Shown here one piece after another: positions 15,630 to 24,323 of a stretch of 64,000 nucleotides of DNA; the first letter of the stretch is position 1; the number at the start of each line of letters is the position of its first letter. Below the pieces are notes generated by a model. That model had not been told where the DNA came from. It did no database searches and saw only the letters and a list, made by a program, of their open reading frames with translations. The translations under genes were made by a program, and so were the position numbers. The DNA lies in assembly GCA_964348695.1 (NCBI GenBank), contig CAYGDI010000004.1:1-64000 (forward strand), given 5' to 3'. This DNA comes from JACPYF01 sp964348695 (GTDB lineage: Bacteria > Patescibacteriota > Saccharimonadia > Saccharimonadales > Saccharimonadaceae).

Positions 15630-18600
15630 GTGCACACTATAGTTCGTCACGTACGAAAAGTAGTCAAATTTATCACACAAAAAAGTGCTATTTCAGTGCG
15701 TTATATTTTGCGTGTTACACCAATTTTTGGCAAAAAAATTGGTGCTTTTTTGTATACCAATAGTATCAAGTTATCTCTGTTCGCGCATCATCATTTTGCT
15801 GTTCGTCCCCATCTACATCTTACTAACAAATATGCTCGCTACCGTCGCTGGCACCAATGGAAAAAACACCGACACGTACACGCTGGTGTACTAGGAACAT
15901 ATGTATTTTTTGTTGGATTTGCAGTACTGGGTTCGTATACCAGCACGCAGGCGTTGTCAGATCTAGTCGATACCTGGGATTTTGGCGATGCTGGTGATTT
16001 TAGCATAGACAGCGGCCTGGAGATCATCAGCAACATAGTACGTCACAAACCTCAAAACTACGCAAACGATGGAAATACACGAGCACTCTATCATATGGAT
16101 GAATTGAGCGGTACGAATATCGCAGACAGCTCTTCTAATAGCAACACCGCTACAGGCACAAACACTAGTTTTGTAACGGGTAATCTCAATAATGCTTTGT
16201 CCCTAAATGGTACTACCGCAAACGCAAGCGCAGCAGACTCGAGCTCTCTTTCTCTATCGCAAGCAAATACATTAGAGGCTTGGACGAAGTTTAATAGCAG
16301 CTTCAGTGCTGGCAGCCACGATCATCGACAAGGTGTGCTGGACAAAGGTCCTTACAAACTCTACTACGATCAAGAGACTGGCAAAGCAACATACGAACTG
16401 GAAAATGCAACAGCTACAACCTGGTCGCAAAAGGCCGGAAATGATATCGGTGGTAGCTGGGATCTAAACGGTAAGATGAATATCGTATCCCAGGTCGTTA
16501 TCGGTAGTGATATGTACGCTGGACTGGGAAACGCTGTTGGTGATGCTGAGGTGTGGAAATGGAACGGTACATCATGGTCACAAGTTGGCGGTGATGGCAA
16601 AAATGATAGTTGGGCAGATCAAACTTTTGAAAATGTCACGTCATTGTCTGCAAACGGCACTATATTATACGCAGGATTAGGAAGCGGTACAGGAGACGCC
16701 GAGGTGTGGAGTTGTGATACTTCTACTGGATGTACAGACTGGACGAAAATTGGTGGTGACGGTATTAATAGCGGTTGGGCGGTAAACACCTACGAGGAAG
16801 TTACGAGTATGACTTTCATGAGCGGCAACCTCTACGCAGGCCTCGGCACAACTGCCAACGATGCCGAAGTGTGGCGTTGGAATGGTTCTAGTTGGACAAA
16901 AATTGGTGGAGATAGTCTCAATAGTGGCTGGACTACTAATATAGAGAGTGTTTACTCGCTAACAAATGACGGTACGAATGTTTATGCTGGGACAGGACTA
17001 ACTGCTGGTGACGGTGATGTGTGGCGTTGGAATGGCAGTAGCTGGGCGCAGATTGGTGGTGATGGGGTTAATTCTAGTTGGGCTGCAAGCACGTTTGAAT
17101 ATGTCTACAGCTTGCAATATTTTGGTGGAAATCTCTACGCGGGTATTGGCGCAACTGCAGGTGATGCCGAAGTGTGGCGTTGGAATGGTTCTAGTTGGAC
17201 AAAAATTGGTGGAGACACAGTCAATTCGTCGTGGGATTCTAGCTCATATGAAATGGTCTACAGTATGGCAAACGATGGTACGAATTTATACGCTGGACTA
17301 GGAAACACAGCCGGTGATAACGAAGTATATCGTTGGAATGGTTCGTCATGGACAAAGATTGGTGGTGACGGTGTTAACAGCGGATTTACCAATACTCATA
17401 CCATCGTTCAATCTCTAGCCTATGGTAGCAGCACACTATATGCTGGACTTTCAGGCACAGGATCAAATGGCGAAATGTGGTCATGGAATGGTTCTGCATG
17501 GACACGAATGGGCGGTGGTTATATCAATAATAGCTGGGGTTATTTTAACTTACAAAATGTCGAGTCAATGACTGTTTATGGTGAATACCTGTATGCGGGA
17601 ACAGGTAATACTGTAGCTGGTAATGCTCAGGTATGGCGATACGACGGCACAACTTGGCAAATAGTAGGTGGACAAGGTATCAATAGCAGCTGGGCTGCAG
17701 GTACGTATGAAGATGTGATGAGTATGGTGAGTTTTGGTGGCAATTTGTATGTAGGTCTGGGAACAACTGCCAATGACGCTGAAGTATGGAGATATAACGG
17801 ATCGACGTGGACACAAGTTGGTGGTGATAGTCTCAATAGTGGCTGGACTACAGGATTCGAGGAAGTATATTCACTAGCAAACTTTGGTGGCAATCTATAT
17901 GCTGGAATCGGCAACTCGGCCAATGACGCTGAAGTATGGAGATATAACGGATCGACGTGGACAAAAATTGGTGGTGATAGTCTCAATAGTGGCTGGACTA
18001 CCAACTACGAAAGAGTCAGTTCTTTATCTATTTATAACGGCGAACTATACGCAGGTCTTGGTGTAACAGCAACTGAAGCAGAAGTGTGGAAATGGAATGG
18101 CAGTGCCTGGTCAAAAATTGGTGGAGACGGTGCCAGCTCAAGCTGGAATACAAACTATGAACAGATAGAATCTATGCAGCCGTACAACGGTAAATTGTAT
18201 GTTGGTTTGGGTAATACAACTGCTGATGCTGAAATATGGGAATATGACGGATCGACTTGGACAAAGGTTGGTGGTGACGACGTAAACTCTAGTTGGGTTG
18301 ACGGTCAGTACGAAGTCATAAAATCTATGACTGTCTACAATGGCAAGTTGTACGCTGGTCTAGGAAACACGACCGGTGATGGTGAGGTGTGGGAATATAA
18401 TAATGGATCATGGACAAAAGTTGGCGGTAGTCTAGTCAATAGTAGCTGGGCAGCAAATACCATGGAAATGGTACGTAGCTTTAGTGTCTACAAAGGCAAA
18501 CTATACGCCGGCCTAGGTGATACTGCCAATGCCGACGCTTCTGTTTGGGCCTATGGTAACAATGGATTTTTACAATCTTCGACTGCAACCCAAGACACAA

Positions 18601-21600
18601 ACTGGCACCATCTTGCTGCAACTTATGACGGCACGACAATGCGCCTATACATAGATGGTGTCCAGGATAGCCAGACAGCTGCTTCCCTTTCTCTACCCGA
18701 TACAACGCAACCGCTCCTCATAGGCTCTACCTATGGTTCATCAGAAGCTGGTTTTGGACAAAGCTATTTCAATGGCACGTTGGATGAAGTACGGATTAGT
18801 GATATCGCCAGAAGTAGTTTTAATGCGCAGCCATATAGTAGCACTTCGCAAATAGTTACTCTAGATGAGGCGGTCAGAAAAAGTGGGGTGTGGCACTGGG
18901 ATACATTCACTACCTCAGAAACACTCAATGGCGGTAGTATCAATTATCGTTTGTCAGATGACGATGGGGCAACTTGGAAATATTGGAATGGCTCTGCCTG
19001 GGTCACATCTTCTGGTACATCTCAAGCAAACTCACAGGCTGTCATTTCTGCAAATATCAGCACATTCCCTGTGACATTTGACGGTATCAAGTGGCAGGCC
19101 ATACTACTAGGTAATGGATCGCAACAAGTTTCTCTAAATAGTGTAGAAATAGAAGCAACATCTGATGTTGTCACCCCTTCGGCAAATGCTAGTGCCATCA
19201 CTGCAAAAAAAGCAAATGGCGGCAGCGCACTAGCGCAAAATGATTGGACAAATGGAAGCTCGCCTTATTTTGATTGGACAGCAGGAACGGACGATGAATC
19301 CGGTGTCAAAGGATATTGTCTGTACCTAGGAACCGACAACACAGCAAATCCTGTCACAACAAAAGGTATTTTGGGCGCTAGTCCAGTAGCAACTGGTGGA
19401 AATTGTCAGTTTTTGGTCACTAGTCTCAATGTTGACCTTGCAACATCTGGATATATCGCAACCCAAATGACCACCAGCAACACTCCTTATTATCTGAGGA
19501 TAAAAGCAATCGACAGAGCGGGTAACCTCACGACAAATTCTGCGCAGTTTGCTATTCGATTTGATAATACTCCCCCAACAAACCCAGCATTTATTACTGC
19601 ACCTTCAGGATTTGTAAACTCAAAAGACGTTACTCTGACTTGGCCAACATCTGGCGGTAGCGCACCCGATGACAGCAACTCTGGCCTGGCAGGGCTTCAG
19701 TACAAAATCGGTAACACAACCTGGTACGGTGACGGACATACTGGTAGCGGCGACAACACCGATTTGCTCACAAACGATGGATCGTATACAACACAAAATC
19801 CGCCAGACTATGACAACCTAATTGACGGCATTAACACTGTGTATTTCCGTACATGGGATGAGGCAGGCAATGTCAACGCTAGCCCTGTAACAGCTGCTAT
19901 CAAACTCAATACCTCTGGCGCCCCTTCTGAACCACAGTCCCTGGTCGCCTCGCCGACATCTAACACGACAAACTCATTTGCATTTAGCTGGGCTACACCA
20001 GCAACATACATAGGTAATGCAAATCAAATAACCTACTGCTACACGATCAACACACTACCATCAGCTTCTAGTTGTACCTACACATCTGCTGGTATTACTA
20101 GCCTCGGTGCTGGGCCATATGCCACTCAACCCGGTGCAAATACCTTTTATGTCGTAGCTCGTGATGAATCTAGTAACGTCAACTATGCAAACTACGCCAG
20201 CACTACTTTTACTGCCAATACACCGTCTCCTGGCATTCCACTCAATGTCGACATTGTCGATGTCTCTATAAAATCAACCAACAACTGGCGACTCGCTCTC
20301 ACCTGGGATGCACCATCATATGTAGGATCTGGTATTTCTAGCTACAAGGTCTATCGATCAACTGACAATAGCGTGTTTAGTTTTGTAGGTAGCAGCTCTA
20401 GTACTACATATATCGATGCTGGATTATCTCAACTGCGATACTACTACAAAGTAAAGGCATGTGACAGTACAAACAATTGTGGTGCAGAGAGCACGTCAGT
20501 AGATGAATTACCTACAGGCAAATTTACATCTGCCGCAAGTATTGTCGCCGAACCAACCGTCACTGACATAACTACCAAAAAAGCCAGAATCAGCTGGAGC
20601 ACAGACCGTGCGAGCGACTCAAAGATTGCTATTGGCACAAGTAGCGGCAACTACAGCTCTTCAGAAATATCTAGCTCTTCACAAACAACATCACACCAAA
20701 TTGACATCGACAATCTCAGCGCAGGAACAACTTACTACTACGTAGCAAAATGGACAGATGAAGATGGGAATACAGGTGTAAGCCAAGAGTACAGTTTCAA
20801 AACTTCCCCCGCCCCTTCACTAAAGGAAGTTTCTGATATAAAGGTTGCATTGTCCTCAGCAACGATCCAATTTATTTCAAAAGAAGCCTACAAGGTGGAT
20901 ATCATTTATGGTGCATCCGAAGCATTTGGTGGAATCGCTAGTATCAACACTTCACCAAACGAATCCACTTACACGAGTTCGCTAGATGGATTACAAGATG
21001 GAACAAAATATTTTTACAAACTCATCACATACGACAAAGAAAATAACAAATATGAAAGTAGTGTCTACTCATTCACCACACCGGCACGTCCAAAAATATC
21101 GAATCTTCGCTTCCAACCAATCAGCGGCGAACCGACTAGTACACAGCAGGTCAGTTGGACAACCAATGTGCCATCAAATAGTATGGTAACCTACGGTAGA
21201 GAAAATGGCGGCAGTACAGATACGCAAACTTCTGAACTGACAACAGAGCACTCTATTATTATCAAAGACCTAATAGATGACAGTGAATATTACCTGATAG
21301 CACAATCCAGAGATGCGAGTGGTAACCTAGCGACTTCTGACAAGCAAACTTTTAAAACCGCTCTAGATACTCGACCTCCAAAAGTATCTAATGTCACTGT
21401 TGAAACTTCGATACGAGGCACTGGCGCAGAGGCACGTGGCCAGGCAGTTGTGTCATGGACAACTGACGAACCATCGACCAGCCAAGTTGCCTACGCTGAA
21501 GGATCAGGAGCAACATCATTTAATAATAAGACCGCGGAAGATTCTACTCTTTCTACCGAACACATCGTTATCGTATCTGATTTGCCAACATCACGAGTAT

Positions 21601-21737
21601 ATAGTGTACAACCAGTCTCACGAGATCGTTCGAACAATGCAGGTGTAGGTGAAGCTCAATCTGCTATTGTCGGTCGTGCATCAGACGATGTGCTGACGAT
21701 TGTCTTTAATATACTTCGAAGGGTATTCGGGTACTAG
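15630..21737 (+). CDS. Giant surface protein: LamG domain interrupted by 14 propeller-type repeats, Ig/FN3 tail
   Basis: A 2035-residue protein starting at GTG (GGGGG about 9 bases upstream). Residues 1-83 are basic and His-rich; one hydrophobic segment (about 84-107) serves as signal or anchor. A LamG/concanavalin-like half domain (about 149-260, ALYHMDELSG ...) precedes 14 repeats of about 49 residues (about 262-977), each with a (N/K)LYAGLGxTxxDAEVWRWNGSSW core followed by xxIGGDxxNSSW. The other LamG half then resumes (WHHLAATYDGTTMRLYIDG ... LDEVRISDIARS). After this come Ig-like modules and about four fibronectin III domains, and a short hydrophobic-basic end (VFNILRRVFGY). It probably acts outside the cell in adhesion or carbohydrate binding. 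The ABC genes start one base after its stop. Function is inferred from domains. Confidence 0.85.
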   Translation: MHTIVRHVRKVVKFITQKSAISVRYILRVTPIFGKKIGAFLYTNSIKLSLFAHHHFAVRPHLHLTNKYARYRRWHQWKKHRHVHAGVLGTYVFFVGFAVLGSYTSTQALSDLVDTWDFGDAGDFSIDSGLEIISNIVRHKPQNYANDGNTRALYHMDELSGTNIADSSSNSNTATGTNTSFVTGNLNNALSLNGTTANASAADSSSLSLSQANTLEAWTKFNSSFSAGSHDHRQGVLDKGPYKLYYDQETGKATYELENATATTWSQKAGNDIGGSWDLNGKMNIVSQVVIGSDMYAGLGNAVGDAEVWKWNGTSWSQVGGDGKNDSWADQTFENVTSLSANGTILYAGLGSGTGDAEVWSCDTSTGCTDWTKIGGDGINSGWAVNTYEEVTSMTFMSGNLYAGLGTTANDAEVWRWNGSSWTKIGGDSLNSGWTTNIESVYSLTNDGTNVYAGTGLTAGDGDVWRWNGSSWAQIGGDGVNSSWAASTFEYVYSLQYFGGNLYAGIGATAGDAEVWRWNGSSWTKIGGDTVNSSWDSSSYEMVYSMANDGTNLYAGLGNTAGDNEVYRWNGSSWTKIGGDGVNSGFTNTHTIVQSLAYGSSTLYAGLSGTGSNGEMWSWNGSAWTRMGGGYINNSWGYFNLQNVESMTVYGEYLYAGTGNTVAGNAQVWRYDGTTWQIVGGQGINSSWAAGTYEDVMSMVSFGGNLYVGLGTTANDAEVWRYNGSTWTQVGGDSLNSGWTTGFEEVYSLANFGGNLYAGIGNSANDAEVWRYNGSTWTKIGGDSLNSGWTTNYERVSSLSIYNGELYAGLGVTATEAEVWKWNGSAWSKIGGDGASSSWNTNYEQIESMQPYNGKLYVGLGNTTADAEIWEYDGSTWTKVGGDDVNSSWVDGQYEVIKSMTVYNGKLYAGLGNTTGDGEVWEYNNGSWTKVGGSLVNSSWAANTMEMVRSFSVYKGKLYAGLGDTANADASVWAYGNNGFLQSSTATQDTNWHHLAATYDGTTMRLYIDGVQDSQTAASLSLPDTTQPLLIGSTYGSSEAGFGQSYFNGTLDEVRISDIARSSFNAQPYSSTSQIVTLDEAVRKSGVWHWDTFTTSETLNGGSINYRLSDDDGATWKYWNGSAWVTSSGTSQANSQAVISANISTFPVTFDGIKWQAILLGNGSQQVSLNSVEIEATSDVVTPSANASAITAKKANGGSALAQNDWTNGSSPYFDWTAGTDDESGVKGYCLYLGTDNTANPVTTKGILGASPVATGGNCQFLVTSLNVDLATSGYIATQMTTSNTPYYLRIKAIDRAGNLTTNSAQFAIRFDNTPPTNPAFITAPSGFVNSKDVTLTWPTSGGSAPDDSNSGLAGLQYKIGNTTWYGDGHTGSGDNTDLLTNDGSYTTQNPPDYDNLIDGINTVYFRTWDEAGNVNASPVTAAIKLNTSGAPSEPQSLVASPTSNTTNSFAFSWATPATYIGNANQITYCYTINTLPSASSCTYTSAGITSLGAGPYATQPGANTFYVVARDESSNVNYANYASTTFTANTPSPGIPLNVDIVDVSIKSTNNWRLALTWDAPSYVGSGISSYKVYRSTDNSVFSFVGSSSSTTYIDAGLSQLRYYYKVKACDSTNNCGAESTSVDELPTGKFTSAASIVAEPTVTDITTKKARISWSTDRASDSKIAIGTSSGNYSSSEISSSSQTTSHQIDIDNLSAGTTYYYVAKWTDEDGNTGVSQEYSFKTSPAPSLKEVSDIKVALSSATIQFISKEAYKVDIIYGASEAFGGIASINTSPNESTYTSSLDGLQDGTKYFYKLITYDKENNKYESSVYSFTTPARPKISNLRFQPISGEPTSTQQVSWTTNVPSNSMVTYGRENGGSTDTQTSELTTEHSIIIKDLIDDSEYYLIAQSRDASGNLATSDKQTFKTALDTRPPKVSNVTVETSIRGTGAEARGQAVVSWTTDEPSTSQVAYAEGSGATSFNNKTAEDSTLSTEHIVIVSDLPTSRVYSVQPVSRDRSNNAGVGEAQSAIVGRASDDVLTIVFNILRRVFGY
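16415..18560 (+). repeat. 14 tandem coding repeats (about 147 bp each)
   Basis: Fourteen units of about 49 codons encode the propeller blades. Some units are almost identical in DNA. The stretch around 16860-16915 recurs near 17163-17215, and that around 17775-17850 recurs near 17927-18000. Others have drifted to about half identity. This indicates repeated, partly recent duplication inside the gene. Confidence 0.85.
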
Positions 21738-21738
21738 T

Positions 21739-22518
21739 ATGAACGATAATAAAAAAGTCTTCATCGACATAGAAAATGTAGAGCAAGATTTTATTAGCGG
21801 TAGCGAGCGAGTCAATGTACTGAAAAAAGTCAGTTGCAAAATCACTGAAAATAGCTTCACTATCATCTACGGAGCGTCCGGTAGTGGCAAGTCAACGCTG
21901 CTAAATATACTCAGCGGTTTGCAGCATCCAACCAAGGGTAGTGTTCGTTTTAGTGGCGAAGATATCTATGCTCTCACACCAGATGAACTAGCTCATTTTC
22001 GCGCCAACAAGATAGGCATAGTCTACCAAACAAACTATTGGGTCAAGAGTCTAAATGTCATCGAAAACGTATCTATGCCTTTGTACTTTCTAGGCTACAA
22101 TCGCCAAAAAGCTGCGAAGCTCGCTATGCTCGCACTCGAACGGGTCAACATGCAGGACTATGCAAAAAAATACCCGATACTACTCTCCGGAGGTGAGCAA
22201 CAGCGAATCGGACTAGCTAGGGCACTTGCAAACGACCCTTTATTCGTCATTGCAGATGAGCCAACCGGCAGTCTAGACAGTAAAAATGGTGATGCTGTGA
22301 TGTCCGTGCTCGAACAGGCGCAGAGTGAATTTCGACGAACTGTTATCCTGGTTACACACAATATGGAATATCTCCCCCTAGCAGATAGTCTTCTGCATAT
22401 CCAAGATGGTAGCGTGACTATTATGGACGGCTCTTCTATCAAACAAACAACCGAAGATCTAATGGATGCAACGCGTGATAGAATACACGCACTTGCAAAG
22501 GTAAAGCGTCGTGTTTAA
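21739..22518 (+). CDS. ABC transporter ATPase, MacB/LolD type
   Basis: A 259-residue ATPase with Walker A GASGSGKST, Q-loop YQTNYWVKSL, the signature LSGGEQQRIGLARAL, Walker B LFVIADEPTG and H-loop VTHN. The sequence class (GSLDSKNGDAVM) is that of LolD, MacB and FtsE-like ATPases, which power mechanotransmission rather than classic import. I use the ATG at 21739, one base after the giant gene's stop; GAAGGG is 18 bases upstream. The permease gene overlaps its end by 8 bases. Confidence 0.92.
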   Translation: MNDNKKVFIDIENVEQDFISGSERVNVLKKVSCKITENSFTIIYGASGSGKSTLLNILSGLQHPTKGSVRFSGEDIYALTPDELAHFRANKIGIVYQTNYWVKSLNVIENVSMPLYFLGYNRQKAAKLAMLALERVNMQDYAKKYPILLSGGEQQRIGLARALANDPLFVIADEPTGSLDSKNGDAVMSVLEQAQSEFRRTVILVTHNMEYLPLADSLLHIQDGSVTIMDGSSIKQTTEDLMDATRDRIHALAKVKRRV

Positions 22519-23746
22519 GAAAAATCGTACACCCCCAGGCGGAAAAAACTTCACATCGATCCCAACATCGACTCTTGCATATATTGCATGGCAAAATTTG
22601 GTACACAAAAAGCTGCGTACATTTTTGACAGTGTTCGGTGTCATCATTGGCATCGGTGCAATTTGTTTTTTGCTTTCTTTTGGGGTTGGCTTGCAAGAAC
22701 TTGTGACAAAAGAAGTCATCGGCAATCAATCAATCAATTCTGTTGAAATCAGCAGCCCAAATTCAAAAATCATCAAACTAGATGAAAAAAATATAGAAAA
22801 AGTTCGTTCTTTGCCGCACATTAGTCAGCTTGGATCTTCATTCTCTTATGCTGGAGGATTATTATACGGTGCGAGTGAAGTTGATACTGTTGTGTATGGT
22901 GTAGATGCACAGTATCAGAAGTTGACAAACCTTAACACGAGTGAGGGTCGTTTGATCGAAAAAGAAGATGGCAAAGTCGCACTGGTCAACAAAACAGCCC
23001 TTAGCACAATCGGTATTACCGATAGCAAAGCAATCATAAATCGAGATATTACTCTCAACATACCGATCACTAATAGTGAGACTGGAACCAAAGAGATCAA
23101 GGATACATTCAGGGTCGTAGGCGTGATAGACTCTGGCAAAGGTGCTGAGATATTCATACCAAATTTTGTGTTTGAAAATGCAGGTATCACTACTTACTCA
23201 CAGATCAAACTAGTTGCGGATGACAATAAAAACGTCTCGAATTTGAGAAAGCAAATTGAGAGCCTAGGGTTTGAGACGAGCTCACCAAGTGACACTATCG
23301 AACAAATCAATCAGATATTCCAGTTCTTTACTATTATGCTAGTCGGGTTTGGTGCAATAGGTATGATCATCGCGGTACTCGGTATGTTCAACACCCTCAC
23401 CATATCGCTACTCGAACGCACAAAAGAACTCGGACTCATGATCGCACTCGGTGGACGTAACAAAGACATGAAGCTACTATTTATATTTGAAGCTGTGATC
23501 TTGTCTGTAGTAGGTGCGGTGGCTGGGATTATTTTGGCAATGATTCACGCCGGAATAGTCAACCTCATTATGAATGGCTTTGCTCGAAGTCGTGGTGTTA
23601 CAGAACCATTTAGTCTGTTCTCTTTCCCTTTTTGGTTGATCGGCGGACTCGTGCTATTTATGGTAATTGTCGGACTTGCTGTAGTTTATTTTCCTGCAAA
23701 ACGGGCAGAAAAAATCAACCCTATAGAAGCACTGCGAAGAGAATAG
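22511..23746 (+). CDS. ABC transporter permease, MacB/FtsX family
   Basis: A 411-residue protein starting at GTG, with the MacB_PCD layout: one N-terminal membrane helix (about 38-58, FLTVFGVIIGIGAICFLLSF), a periplasmic-type domain of about 220 residues, then three C-terminal helices in an FtsX domain (VLGMFNTLTISLLERTKELGLMIALGG, ending PIEALRRE). MacB-type pairs drive export or release of peptides, toxins or lipoproteins, or regulate wall enzymes. Its co-transcription with the giant surface protein suggests a linked role in surface display, release or signalling. Confidence 0.9.
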   Translation: MFKKNRTPPGGKNFTSIPTSTLAYIAWQNLVHKKLRTFLTVFGVIIGIGAICFLLSFGVGLQELVTKEVIGNQSINSVEISSPNSKIIKLDEKNIEKVRSLPHISQLGSSFSYAGGLLYGASEVDTVVYGVDAQYQKLTNLNTSEGRLIEKEDGKVALVNKTALSTIGITDSKAIINRDITLNIPITNSETGTKEIKDTFRVVGVIDSGKGAEIFIPNFVFENAGITTYSQIKLVADDNKNVSNLRKQIESLGFETSSPSDTIEQINQIFQFFTIMLVGFGAIGMIIAVLGMFNTLTISLLERTKELGLMIALGGRNKDMKLLFIFEAVILSVVGAVAGIILAMIHAGIVNLIMNGFARSRGVTEPFSLFSFPFWLIGGLVLFMVIVGLAVVYFPAKRAEKINPIEALRRE

Positions 23747-23749
23747 TTA

Positions 23750-24127
23750 CTACTGACCTAGCACATTGTTGATTGTATCAACTATATCGGATATCACTAC
23801 TTGAGATTTCACAAGATATGCCTTTACACCTAAGGCCTCGGCTCGTTGCTGATCTTTTGGTTGGTTGAGAGCGGTAAACATGATCACAGGCAAATGCTCA
23901 GTTTCGGGTTGTGCGCGTAATTCTTCTAGAACCTCAAAACCGCCTTTTTTTGGCATCATAGCATCTAGCAACAAAATATCAGGCTGAAAATCAGCTATAT
24001 CAACAAGCGCCTGTTCGCCATCAACAGAGCGTTTTATCTGAAAACTAGCAGACTCTAGATAGACATTGTATAGGTCGGCAATACTGTCGTTGTCTTCAAC
24101 TATTAATACTTTTATTTGTTTTGTCAT
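23750..24127 (-). CDS. Single-domain response regulator (receiver only)
   Basis: A 125-residue CheY-like protein: acidic pocket VEDND near residue 10, phospho-acceptor Asp in ILLLDAMMP (about 52), Thr in MFTALN and the conserved Lys in YLVKSQ. No output domain is present, so it must act through a partner. The start at 24127 is chosen because TATGAT (plus 24135-24140) lies 7 bases before it, fitting a leaderless mRNA; a further upstream ATG would fall inside this box. It ends three bases from the convergent permease gene. No histidine kinase is in the window. Confidence 0.92.
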   Translation of the reverse strand: MTKQIKVLIVEDNDSIADLYNVYLESASFQIKRSVDGEQALVDIADFQPDILLLDAMMPKKGGFEVLEELRAQPETEHLPVIMFTALNQPKDQQRAEALGVKAYLVKSQVVISDIVDTINNVLGQ

Positions 24128-24171
24128 TACATACATCATACGTTACTTTTACTAGTGTTTCAATGATACAG

Positions 24172-24197
24172 AAAAAAGCTCTTGCATTTTGCAGAGC
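24172..24197 (-). terminator. Intrinsic terminator on the minus strand
   Basis: Read leftward, GCTC-TGCA pairs with TGCA-GAGC (one bulged base) and is followed by TTTTTT. It lies just upstream of the response regulator promoter and would stop leftward transcripts arriving from beyond 24.3 kb. It overlaps the -35 box of the rightward promoter. Confidence 0.6.
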
Positions 24198-24210
24198 GGT
24201 TCATTATACT
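24182..24210 (+). promoter_or_regulatory. Promoter of leader ORF and amidohydrolase gene
   Basis: TTGCAT (24182-24187), a 17-base spacer and TATACT (24205-24210). Eight bases separate the -10 box from the ATG of the leader ORF, the usual leaderless geometry in this window. Confidence 0.65.
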
Positions 24211-24218
24211 CAGTTGAA

Positions 24219-24323
24219 ATGTATAGATTTTTCATAGATACATATCACATGCAATTATCGCAACAAGGCTTCGCCCCATCTGGGGCGATTTTTTTATGCA
24301 AAAAAAGGAGGAGTTATACGTGA
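24219..24323 (+). CDS. Leader ORF (34 aa) spanning an intrinsic terminator
   Basis: The ORF begins MYRFFIDTYHMQ and ends KKRRSYT; its TGA stop overlaps the GTG start of the amidohydrolase gene (GTGA). It starts 8 bases after the TATACT box. The complete terminator hairpin at 24272-24295 and the Shine-Dalgarno sequence of the next gene lie inside its coding sequence. Translation of the leader would cover the hairpin and allow read-through, so it can work as an attenuator sensing translation or start-codon use. The peptide has no homology I recognise. Confidence 0.5.
   Translation: MYRFFIDTYHMQLSQQGFAPSGAIFLCKKRRSYT
24272..24295 (+). terminator. Intrinsic terminator / attenuator before amidohydrolase gene
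   Basis: CGCCCC-ATCT-GGGGCG followed by ATTTTTTT. It lies between the promoter and the ribosome-binding site of the amidohydrolase gene. ATCGC at 24257-24261 could pair with GCGAT at 24285-24289 as a competing fold. Confidence 0.85.

Noticed and set aside
17565..18004. Antisense open frames opposite the repeat region of the giant gene
   Set aside because: Their repetitive Pro/Leu-rich sequences simply mirror the coding repeats and have no starts or ribosome sites.
24296..24319. ATG at 24296 as start of the amidohydrolase
   Set aside because: It abuts the terminator T-run and lies upstream of the AAGGAGG that serves the GTG at 24320.
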